NCBI GenBank assembly: GCA_030403585.1
Contig: JAUEPE010000001.1
Coordinates: 124,001 to 188,000, forward strand
Reading direction: 5' to 3'
From: Frankia sp. RB7
GTDB taxonomy: Bacteria > Pseudomonadota > Alphaproteobacteria > Rhizobiales > Xanthobacteraceae
Length of the DNA stretch: 64,000 bases
Positions 46,001 to 58,000 of the stretch are shown in pieces. The notes below the pieces were generated by a model. That model was not told the DNA's origin. It did not search any database and was given only the letters and a program-made list of their open reading frames with translations. A program made the position numbers and the translations under genes. Position 1 is the first letter of the stretch; each line of letters starts with the position of its first letter.

Positions 46001-49000
46001 GCGGTGACGCCGCCGAGCGTGAGGCTGTTCTTGCTGCCCAGATAGACATTGGACAGCGCGTTGGCCGAGATCGCGGTCGGGTTGTCGAGGACGACGAGGT
46101 TCTGCTGCGACAGGCTGACCGTATAGGTCACGACATGGGTCGTCGGATCCGTGACCGCGCCGACCGTGAGCTGGCCGGGACCGGCCGAGGACAGCAATGC
46201 CCGCTGGTCCGTCGACAGCGACGAGGAATCGACGCTGGTGAAGGTGAATGTCTGAGGCGCGGCCGAATTGCCGACCGAACCATGCGGCGCGTAGAGCATG
46301 ATCTGGCTCGCGCTGATATTGGCCGCGACGTTCGGGTCGATCGGCGGCGGCGCCGCGCCGACGGCCGACGACGAGACCGTGTAGGCCAGCTGGCTCTGCG
46401 TCCACTGCGCACCCGCGGTGATGATGCCGTAGACCGTCTCGGTCGACGCCAGCGTGTAGGTGTAGCTCGCGCTGTAGGCGTTAAGCGCGGTCTGCAGCGC
46501 CGCGTTGGTCGGCAGCCGCTGATTGGCGGTCGCCACGCCGTCGAACAGCTTTGCGAACAGCGTCGTCGACAGCGAGCTGCCGAACACGGTCGCCAGCGGA
46601 TCTGCGGGCGCTGCGCCGAGCAAGGTCGTCAGCGAGCTCTTGAGCTGGTCGGTGGAGATCTTGCCGAGCAGGAACTGATCCCTCAGGAACCGTGTCGTGG
46701 CCTCGACTTGCATGTCAGTGGTCGAGACGTTCGCAGGATCAATGCCGAGCTTGGCAGCCACCTGCGCCCGCAGCACCGTCAGACCCACCGACGTCGGATT
46801 GTAGGTGCTGCCGTTCGTGAAGGCGATGTTCTTGAGCTGGAAGTAGTCGTCGTAGGCCGACGTCACCATGGACTGGTAGCTGTTGACGGCGGCGGTGGCG
46901 GGATTGCCGTTGAGCAGATCGAGATTGGCCCAGACGGCCTGGAGATGCGCGCTCTCCGCCGCGGTGATACCAGCGGCCGCCCGGCCGTTCAGGATGCTGG
47001 CCTGGTTGCCGTCGGAGGCGGCCGCCTCCAGGAAGACCGGACCACCGGTCGACTGGATCGTGCCGAGGCGCAAATCGCCCTTGGACTGGATGATGTAGGC
47101 ACCGGTGGCTGAGCTGCTGTCGAGAACGCCACCATCGACGGTGCCGTTGGTCTGAACCGTGCCCGTTGCCTGGATCACCAGCGGATTGATGTTGGTCAGG
47201 GTGGACGCGTTATTGACGACGCTGCTGGTCGCGCCGATCGCACCGGCAGCGGAGTCGATCTCGATGTTCTTGCCGATCACGACGGGGTGGGTGACGTCGT
47301 AGGGAGATGCCGAGTTGATGTCGCCGATGGCCGAGAGGAAGACGCTGCCTTGCGGCGCCTGGCCGGCGGCGGCCACCACCACCTGGTTGATCGACAGCGC
47401 GCCGATCGCGGCGATCGAGATGTCGTGGTCGATCGAATTGGCGGTCAGGCTGCCGCCAATGAGCTGCACCTGGATCGGAACACCGTTCGTGCCGAGCGTG
47501 CCGATGCCGCCTGGCGCCGACAGGTTGACGCTGGTGCCTGAGATCACCGGGTTGTTCGCATTCGCGCCGACCGTGATCGACGAGTTGGCGCCGGTGGCCG
47601 TGAGCGAGGTCGTGCCTTGCGCGTTGTTGATCGACCCGTTGAGGACGATGCTGGAGTTCGAATTGACCGCAACCGTGCTGGTGCTGCCGCCGTTGAACTG
47701 GATGTTGATCGGGTTCGACGCCTTGACCGTGTTGGTCAGCGTCAGGGTCAGGTGCGTATAGATCTCCTGGTACCAATTGTACTGGCCGTCCGCGCCGCAG
47801 CACTTGTCGGAATGGGTGTTCAGCCCGGCGCCTCTGCCATCGTCCGGAGTGTAATAGCTGCCGGTCGCGGTGACGACTTCCTGGTAGTTGGAGGTCTGCG
47901 GGCCGGTGGAGCCGCCACCGCCCGTGGCCTGCTGCACGCCCGAAACCAGGCTGACCGTGCGGGTCCAGTTCTGCCCGGTGATCGGATCGGGCGTATAGTG
48001 CCAGCCATAGTCGAATTGCGTGCTGGTCGAGGCGCGATCCAGCGTCGCGGTATCGACCCACTGATAGTACATGTCGGTCTGCGGCGCGTACTGGACGCCT
48101 GCCGTGCCGGTCCTGGCCGCAAGCATCGTGGCGTCAAACTGGTTCGCATTGACGCTGTTGATCTCGTACTTCGACACCTGCTGGCTGCTCGCAGCTGTCG
48201 GATCGAAGACGTACCACGTCGTCTTCTGCTTGAGCTGATCGACGATCTCGATCACGCTCGGGGTGGTGACGCCGGTGTTGATGGTGTTGGTGACGAGCTG
48301 CAGGCCGGTGCTGTTGTTGACCGAGACCGTACCGGAGCCGCCGTTGATCACGAGCTTGCCCTGTAACTGGCCGTCCTGGGTCGAGGTCGAGATGATCCTG
48401 CCGTTCAGATAGATGTAGCCGCCCGAGCCCTGCACCACGCTGTTCAGGACGATCTGGTCGGTGAGAACGTTGTACTTCGCCCCGATCGTGGCGTCGCCGG
48501 TACCCGACGTCGTCAGATCGCCAACCGGGATGTCCCAATAGACGCCATGCTGCGCATTGGCCTGGGCCTGGGCAAGGCCGGTGCCGCTCTTGAGGGCGTT
48601 GATATCCCTCAGGGCGTCGGCGCCGATGTTGACCGAGTAATTGCTGCTCGAGCCGCTCTGCAGGGTGCCGTTGATGTTGATCACGGACGCCGAGATGATG
48701 ATGGCCTTGCCGATGATCTGGGCATCGTTGGCCGTCTGGACGAGTGGCGCAGTTGCCGTTATCGGCGTGATCGCTGCCGGTTGGATGTTGATGACCTGGA
48801 AGTAGGCTCCGCATCCCGAGCAATTGAACGGCGAGTAAAAATTGGAGGTGTGGTTGGTGGTGGTGGTGTTGCCTTGGGAATCTGTCGAGCTCGTCGTGTA
48901 GTTGTAGCTCGTGTTGCTGTAGACGCCCTGGTCGGTATAGGTGTTCCGCTCCCACGGCGCGGTGGAGATGGTCTGGACCGTCGGCCCTTCCATCTGCGCA

Positions 49001-52000
49001 AGCACGCTGGTGCTCCCCACGCTGCCTGCGTTGGGATTGCCGTTGCCGGGCGCGCCGGACCCCATCGGCAGGAAGATCGCCGAATAGAGCGACGTGCCGT
49101 CGTAATACAGATCCAGCATGCGCGCGGTGAAGATCGTGCTGTTGGCAGCCGTCTGCAGGACGCCGGTATTGCCGTCGACGCAGCAATAGTAGAAGTACGG
49201 ATGATTACCGCCCGCGGCGATATGAGGGCTGCTGGCGTAGTCGCCATAGGCGCCGAGATAGGTCGCAGCCGCCATCACCGCCGTCAGCGTGTCGTCGTTA
49301 CCCGGCTTGAATTCGGTACTCGCCCATTGATCGGCGACGGTGCCGTTGGTGTCTTTGAAGCTCCCGAGACCGCCGAGGAAGGTGAACGAGCCCTTGGGCA
49401 CCACCATCTGGATGGTCGCGGCATTCATGGCCTGCGACGCGACGACGCTGCCCGAATTGTTGGTGATCTTGAGCAGGCCGTTGTTGTTGGTGATGGCACC
49501 GTCCAGATAGATGTCGGGCGTGCTGGTGAGCGCGTTGCCGTTCTGGTCGACGGCCTGGCCGGTGACGGCATCCAGGCGGTTGTAGGTCGCCGAGATGTCG
49601 ATCCTCGGCGAGGCGCTCGGCGTGGCGGTGAAAGTCACGTTGGAGTGCGAATCCGGATCGACATGGTCGATCTGGCGGTAGGTGATGTTGCCTCCGCTCA
49701 CATCGGTGACCGTGAGGTTGCTCAGGTCCATGAAGTCCAGACCCTGGTTCTCGACCTTGATCAACGGCGAGCTGCGCGCGATGACCGCAGGCGCCGCGGG
49801 ATTCGTACCACTGTTTCCGGTCAGCTTCTGCGCCAGGATCGAGACGTTGCCGGCGGACACCAGCATGTCGCCGAACGCGAAGGCGTTGCCTGCAGCGTCA
49901 GTCGTAAAGGGTGCCTGCTGAATCAACGTGTTGATCTGGCGCTGAATGTCGCCGGTCGGATCGGTGCCGGAGGGCGACATCGTGGCCGGGTTCGTGGTCG
50001 TCGACGTCGCAAGCCGGGAACGGATTTGTGCGTCGGTCAGCCCGGTCAGCGACACGAGCTGGTTGACGATCAGCGTGTAGGGATTGAAGCTGGAGACGAC
50101 GGTGTACTGGACCGTCTGTTGGTTCCAGCTCATCACCGGATTGAAGTGATTGACGTCGGAAACCAGCTCGGGCGTGGACGACAGCGTGGAATAAGGGCTC
50201 GTCGTGCTCAGGGTCGGCGTGCTTGCACCGAGCTCGATCGTGACGGTCAGGTCGTTGTTGATGCCCGCGACCACCAGGCCATTGAGCGCGACATCGCCGG
50301 TTCCGCTGGTGTGGCTGTGGTTGTCGCTGTTCTTGGCGCTGAAGATGTCCAGATAGGGATTGTAATTGCTGCCGTTGCCGGTGGCGGTGACCTGCCCCTG
50401 GGTCGCGCCCAGATAAATATTCTGGACGCCGAGCACGCTCGATGTGCTGGCCAGCGTCAGGCTCGTGGTGTCGTCGGCATTGGCCGTGCCGCGATACAGC
50501 GTGGAGATCGGAATGACGGTATTGTTGTAGACGACCGTCGTCGCGGTCGCCTGCACGGTGCTGAAGATGGTGCCGTCGCCGGACATGCCGGCATACATGT
50601 TGATCTGGCCCCAGGCTTCGACCTTCGAGCCGTCGCCGAGATTGACGGCCTGGTTGGCGTGGACCCAGCTGTTGGTGCTGGCGCCGACGCCGGCGATCGC
50701 GCCGTAGAGACTGGCGTTGGCATTATTGGAGGCCGCCATCTTCGCGGCCGTGCCGATATAGATCTTGCCGGCGCTGAAGAGCTCCCGGGCATTGACGTTG
50801 ACCGTGAGCGTGGCGTTCGCCGTCATGTCGGATTCGGCGCCGCCACCGGCAAAGAAGGCAGCCGTGGCCAGGCTCACCGTGTCGTTGGTGTTCAGCGTGT
50901 TGTAGGCGTCGATGTTGATCACCGCCGTCGACGTCCGCGGATCGTCGTTGAGGCTCAGGACAGTTCCGGCGCCGATATTGGTGGTGACGGTCTGGGTCAC
51001 GTTGGAGTTGCTGAGCGCCGCGGCGCCCGCGAACACGCCGCCCGAACCCGAACGCGCGCCGCCGCCGGCCTGGTTGACGATGTCGTTGGCGATGACATCC
51101 ATGTCGCCGCCGGCGGAGTTGATGATCAGGTGCGTGCCGACCTCGGCGGTCGTCGTCGAATTGACGTCGTTTTGCGCGCTGCCGCCGGAGACACCGGCGG
51201 TCGACGCCTGGTAGGCATCGCCGCTTGCGGCATAATTCGTCGTGTGCTTGGCGCGGACGTTGAGACCGCCGAAATAGAGCGTGTCGTCCGTCGTGCCCCC
51301 GTCGAACCGCGCGTTGGTCACGGCGGTCGAGCTGGTCGTGGCGACCGCCGCCGCGCCGGCATAGGTGCCGCCCGCGCCGACCATTGCGTTGGAGACGTTG
51401 GCATCGGTGCCGGTGGCCGTAATCTGAAGGATTCCGGTGTAGCCGGTGTCATTCAGATGCGTCGCGTCCATGTTCGCGGGCGCGCCCAGATAGGCGTAGG
51501 TGTGCGCGCTCGACGACGTCTGGGCGACGGTCGCGCCCAATGCCAGGAAGCCGGTCGAAAGGCCGGTCGCCTCGGCGTATTGGGCGCTGTCGTTTTCGGC
51601 TGCAATGGTCACGTTGGCGTCGGGAAGCGTAATTCCGGTCCCGCCATAGGCGCTGACCGTCGCGTTCTCCGAAGCCTTGGCGTAGCTGCCCTGGGCACCG
51701 ATCAGCGAACCGCCACCGCCGGCGAGCGCCCAGGCATAGGTTGTGATGCCACCGGTCGGGACCAGCGCCATGGCGGCCACCGAGATCGCGCCGCCCGAGA
51801 AGATGGTGTTGTCGCCGATGTCGGCGGTGACCTGGGCTCCAACCGTCGACTGGGCCACGGCGACACCGACCGCACCGCCGCCGACCGCGACGCCGATCGA
51901 GCTGCTCGACAGATTGGGCGTGATCGACGCGGACACCAGCGTGCCGACTGACGTCGCGGATGTGGTGATCGTGGAGCCTGCGCCGATATCGGCGGTCACG

Positions 52001-55000
52001 CTCGAATTCTCGTGGGCCTCGGCGTCCGCACCGACGCCGGCGGCGATGCCGCCACCGAGCGCCGTTGCCGTCGAGGACAACGTGCCCGCTCCCTGCGCGC
52101 CGACCGCGAGCGTCGAAACATTGATGACGGCATCCGGCAGAACCTTCGCCGCAACCGAGCTCGATCGTCCCGCCGTCGCAACCGAAGCGCCGATGGCCGC
52201 GAGACCACCGGTGACGCCGCCGGTGAAGACGATCTGGGTCGAGGAATCCTGCGCCATCACGGCGAGGCGATTGCCGCCCGTGCCGGTGATCTGGCCGCCG
52301 ACCTGGGCCGTCACGGTGTTGGCAACATTGCCGACCGCCACGGCGGCGTCGGCGCCGAAGTAGAGCCCCGCCCCGCCGGCAACCGCCTCGGAGTTGATGG
52401 TCTGGCCCGAATACGGCCCGGTGCTGGCGTCCTTGACCTGCGCGGCCACGCTGACCGAAGGAGCGGAGACGACGGCGCTCAAATTGGCGAGCACGCTGCT
52501 GTCGACGCTGGTGTAGCCGATGCCCGCACCGATGCCGACGTTCTTACCGAAACCGGCGCCGAGCAGGAACATCTTGGTCGCGTTGGCGCTCACGGCCGCG
52601 ACATTGACCTGCGTGCCCGTGACGTTGCCGCCCGCGATCTGCGCGGTAACGCCGTCATTGCCGCCGGTCAGCACGCTGCTGACATCGTAGGTCGAGCTGA
52701 CGTGGGCATTGTTCGGATTACCGGCGGTGCCGCTCGCGACCGGACAATGGCCCTGCGTGCAGTTGGAATTGGGGGTGGAGCTGGTGCTGTTGTTCACCGA
52801 GGCGATGGTACCGTTGCCACCCTGGTTGAGCTGTCCGGTCTCCTGGCCCTGCGTATCCGCATCGGCCGTGTTGGTGCCGATGATGATGACACCGACGGTC
52901 GCACCGATGCCGACGCTGCCGCCGACGCCGGCGGTCACGGCGTAGGACAGCACTTCCTTGGTGCTGAGCGCACCGACATTGATGGCGGCCGATGAGTCCA
53001 GGTCGCTGTTGCGGCTTTCAGCAATGGTCTGGCTCTTGAAGACGATGACGTTGGCTGCGGCGCCGATGCCGACGCCGCCGCCGCTGGCGCCGATCGCGAT
53101 CGCGCCGGCGATCTCCTTGATCGCCACATCCTCGTTCGCGTTGATGGTGACCGCACCAGCCGCGCCACCCGTCGTCGATTGCAGCGTGGTGTCGTAGACG
53201 CCGGCGATGGTGGTGTTGTTGGCGATCTCGATGTTCGCCATGCCGGCGATTGCGGCGGTCCCGGTCGAAAGCGAACCACCGACCGAATAGGCCTGGAAGC
53301 GGTCGATCGTGTTGGCCTCGACGTCGAGCGCGCCGCTCAGGTTGAGCGCAGTGGTATGCGCGGCGCCATTGCCCTGATAGTGGAACTCGTCACCGACATA
53401 AGCCTCGGTGCGGTTCGACGAGACCTGGACCAGGAACGCGGCGGCCGCCGCGGCCTGGCTGCCATAGGCTGCCGATCCTCCGGCCGAGTAGATGCCGGTA
53501 GTGTCCTTGGCGTTCACGGTCAGCGACGACGCCGTCAGCGCGCCGCCGTCGACATAGGCCTCGGTGGTCGCGGTGAAGACGTTCAGGGCGACCGAGCCGG
53601 TGTTGAAGCCGACGCCGATCGAGGACGCGTCCTGCCCGGCATTGGACTTCACGGTGACGCCGGCGACGGTCGGGGTCGTCGTCGACGACAGGCTGCCGAC
53701 GGTCGAATTGGTAATGGTGGCCATCGTCGTCCGCGACATCGTCGTCGAGATGACGGTCGCACCGCCGCCGCCTGTGCCGGTCGGCGGCACGATGCCGGCG
53801 CCGAATGCGCCGGAATAGGAGAAGCTCGAGGCCGCAACATCGATCTGCGGCAGCAGCCCTGCGCTGGTGAGGCGCGTATCGATGCTGGCGCCGCTGATAT
53901 AGGCGTTGGTCGACCCGCTCAGCACGGAGGCGATCGGGTTGATCATGACATTGATGCCGCTTCCTGCCGCCAGCGAGGCAACGTTAGTCACGACGGCCTG
54001 GTGCGAGCTGGCGACGACGGCGAGGCCCTTCACAATATCCTGGGTCTCGCTCAGGTCGGGCGTGCTATCGGTCGGTGCCTGGAAGCCGCTGAGATCGTTG
54101 GCATGCGCCAAGGTCCCGCTGTTGACCGACAGAGTGTCGGTCGAGCTGGTTCCGAGCGCGTCAACCTTGGTGTTCGCTCCGCTGATATAGGCCGAGGTGC
54201 TGCCGGTGATCTGGTTCGTCACCATCGAGCCGGCAAAACCGCCCGCGCCCTTGCTGATGGAGAGAGCGCCAGCGGAGACAACCACGTTGTCGGTATTGCC
54301 GGCGATCACCCCAACGTTGTTGTTCGCCTTGACGTCGGCGCCGCCATGAATGTTGTCTATGATGCTGGCGGTGACGTTGGTGCCCATCAGATTGGTGGCG
54401 ACCGAGCCGGCGAGGCCGACTTGCGAGGACATCGCGATACCGAGGGCAACCGTCGAGATGCTGGCGTTCGAGCTGGCGCGGACGGCGACGGTGCCCGTGG
54501 CCGCTAGCTTGGAGCCGGTCACACCGGCGTTCACATTATTGGCGATGTTGCTGTTGACGAGCGCAAGGCCTGCGGCGCTGCCGCCACTGGGTGCGATCGC
54601 TGCGACTGCGGCGCTACCGGTGATGCTCGAATTGTCACTGGCGGTGACCGAGACATTCAGGGCCGTGATGCTCGAATTGGACGTGGTCGAACTGCTGTCG
54701 CCGACCGCGGCCGAGACAGTGTTGGTGATCGAGCTGATCGTCAGGCCGGCGGTGCCGGCGAACTGGCCGGACGACCCGCCAATACCGAGGGTGACTGACT
54801 GAATCTTCGAGGAGTCGGTCGCGCTCACAGTCACACGGCCGTTGGCGGTCGCCCCTGCCAGGATCACGTTGGCAATGTAGGCCGAATGCGTCGTTGCGAT
54901 GGTGTCGTAGACCAGCGATGCGCCGATGTCGTTCTTGGCGGCCGTGATGACACCCGCGACCGAAATAATGCTGCCGCCGGGACCATTGCTGGTTCCGCCG

Positions 55001-58000
55001 TTGAGTGCGGCGGCGCCGAAGTCGACGCAGTTTTCGCGACCGCTCGATGTGGTGCAGGTGTCGGAGGCGAGCTGATTGCTGTTCGACTTCTTGACCAGAT
55101 TATCGAGCACCGTGTCCAGCGCCGACACCGAGCCGCTGTCCGCCAGCACGGTGACGCCGCCAACGCTGATCGTGACAGTCGAACCGCTGTTGATATAGGC
55201 CGTCGTAGTTGGGCTGATCTCATCGACCACGATGGCGCCGGAAAGCGCACTGCCGCTGGTCGCCAAGCCACCCGACGCCGCGCCGGCGGCGATCACGCTG
55301 GCGTTGTCGGCCAGCACCAACAGGGTGTCGTAGTTGGAGATCGAAGTTTGGCGAACATGCGCATCGGTCGCCTTTCCGCCCGTGGGATCGGAGATCGACG
55401 CATAGACCATTGTGAGGCCGACGCCGGCCTTGCCGCCCGACGCGTAGAGCGCACCGCCGCCGATCGCGATGTCCGCCGTCTGGTATGCATCTACTTCGAC
55501 CGCGCGGTTGACGCCGGTAGAGGCGCCAGTGATCGCGGAATTCTCGATATAGGCGTTGGCGCTGTCCGTGATGATGCCTATGGAAGCCGACAGCGCCGCC
55601 GAGTTGCCTTTCGATCCGGACACGCCCAGGGCGACGACGGTCTCTGCGCCGCCGTTCATCGCCTGCACCGTCACCGAACTCTGATTGTTGGAGGTGACGC
55701 CGGACATGTAGGCGCGCGTCGCGTTGTTCGACATCGCCGATGCAATCGCGGCTCCGAGGGCGACGCTGGTCCCTCCGTCGCTTCCGGCAAGGTTGGCTGC
55801 GGCGGAGCCGGCGCCGTTGTTGAGCCTGGTATCGTTGAGTGCCTGGACGACCGTGCTTGCCGCAACCGCACCGGTGGTCGTGTAACGATCAATCTGCGCG
55901 TTCGCGATGTAAGCGCTAGTGGCGAGCGAGATGTCGCTTACCGACGAGCTGCCGGCAAGATCGATGCTGAAGCCCTCCGGGCTTTCCCCCGAGCTCTGCT
56001 GGATTTTGGCCGCACCCGCCGCTATACCGCCCGCGCCTCCCGTCGCAGCATCGCCGACGGCGCTCGCCTTGCCGGCAAAATTCGACAATGACGGCTCTGA
56101 GATCGCTGCCGCGACGGCAGCTACCGTGATCCGGCCGGAGGTGGTCGCGCTAACTCCGAGATTATCGACGTTGACCGAGCCGCTTCCGCCGCTGGTTCCG
56201 GCAAACGGATCGTCGGCGCTGAACACGCCGGGCCGGATATCGGAATGGTTGTCGCCGATATAGGCGGCGGTGTCGGCATTTGCGCCCATATAGGCAACCG
56301 AGACACCGACCGCGGAACCGCCGCCCACAGTCACGGCGCCGGAAATCGACACGACCGACAGATCCTGCTGCGCCAGCACGCTGAGCGTCGGCGCATAAAC
56401 GGTTGCCTGATTGGAGATCGAGGCATGCGTCGTGTTGTTGAGGAAGCCGAGCGAAGTGATCCCGTTCAACGCCAGGGCGCCGGAGGCCTTGCCGGACGAC
56501 GGCGCGACCGCGACGAATTGATCCGAGGTGATCGCGTTGACAGCGATGTCGTTCGCCGCGCGCACCGTCGCGCGGTCAGAAACGCCGGCGATGGTATTGG
56601 TGTTGAACTGGACGAAATTGAGCGAACCGCCGATGGACGATCCGCCGGAGGTGTTGCCGGGCAGGAAACCCAGCGTACCGACATTGCCGGCGGCATCGAT
56701 CGAGGCGGTGGTCGTGGTCGCCGCGATCTGCAGGCTGGCATCGTAGGTATGCACGTCGTTATTGTCCATCGTCGCCGACCAGCTGCTTCCGCAAGCGGCC
56801 GTGCACGTCGTGACCAGGGTCGCTCCGCCCGCTACCCACGCCGTGGTGTTGTTGTTCACGACGAAATGGTTGACTGAGCCGGCGATACCGATGGTGTCGC
56901 CGGCATCGGCCGTGGCATTGGCGTAGCTGGTCAGGATCGAGCCGCCGACGCCGAGATTGCCGTTGAGATGGCCGAGGACCTGGGCCAATCCATCCCATTT
57001 CAGCCAGGAGTTGGTGATCGGCATCGACGTGTTGGCATCGACGGCGATGTTCGCCGCATTGATCAGAGTACCGCCGCCGATATAGGCGTTTGAATTGTGG
57101 GTGAAGTTGCCCCAGGCAACGGAAGCGCTGATCGCCGTTCCTTCGCCGGCCGCCGCATCCGACGTGATCGCGCTGGAGGTCGCGTTGCTGCGCACGCCCT
57201 GATCGACCAAATTGCTGACGACGGCGACGTTGCCGCTCGCATAGATGCTCGGCGCGCCGCCACTCGGATTCTGGGCGATCGCTGCCGTCGCATTTTCCGT
57301 GCTGTTGGCGAGCGAAAGCGCCGCGGCGAACTTGAGATTGAAGTCCAACGGCATCAGGCCGGCCATGTGGTCGGCAATGATCGAGCCCGGTGAAGCCGTC
57401 GAGACGACAAATTCCTGGATCGCGTTGACCAGGGCCGGCGTGCCGACGATGGTCGAGGCCATCGTCGAATTGCTCGTGGTGTTCGACGTCGCTTCGACCA
57501 CAACGGAGCTGTTCAGCCGGCTGCTGGCGCTGGTTCCGAGCGACGCGCCGAGAGTTGCGGTCGCCGAGGTCGTGACATCGCTGATCGCGAGCGCCCCACC
57601 GATGCCACCGCTCGATGTCGGGTTACTCAAGGCAATCGACGTTGCGCCGGTCGAGAATGAATTATTGTTGATGGCAGTCAGCTTTAGGGTGTTGCCCGAG
57701 GCATGCACCGTCCCCGCCGAAAGGTTCGCGCCGGTTGCGACGTTGGCGGTCGTCGACACCGACCCAGTGGAATAGGCCACCGTTGCGACGAACTGCGCGC
57801 TGGTCGACGCCGAAACGGCGGAGACGTTCAACGTGGCATCGTTGACCGCCTTGATCGCGAGGTTGCCCCCGGCACTGATCGTCGCGTTCGAGGCGACGTT
57901 GGCCGTGACAGTACCATTGATCTTGCCGACAACCGCAGCAGCTCCGAGCGGAGTAAGGCTGCCAAGCAGGCTGCTGGCGATCGCCGGATCCTCTGCCCTT

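Noticed and set aside
48547..51951. Open frame of 1134 codons on the plus strand, antisense to tpsA
   Set aside because: It is rich in Arg, Gly, Asp and His with no family motif, as expected for the antisense frame of a GC-rich Gly/Ala/Thr repeat gene. The opposite strand has a clear TpsA protein.
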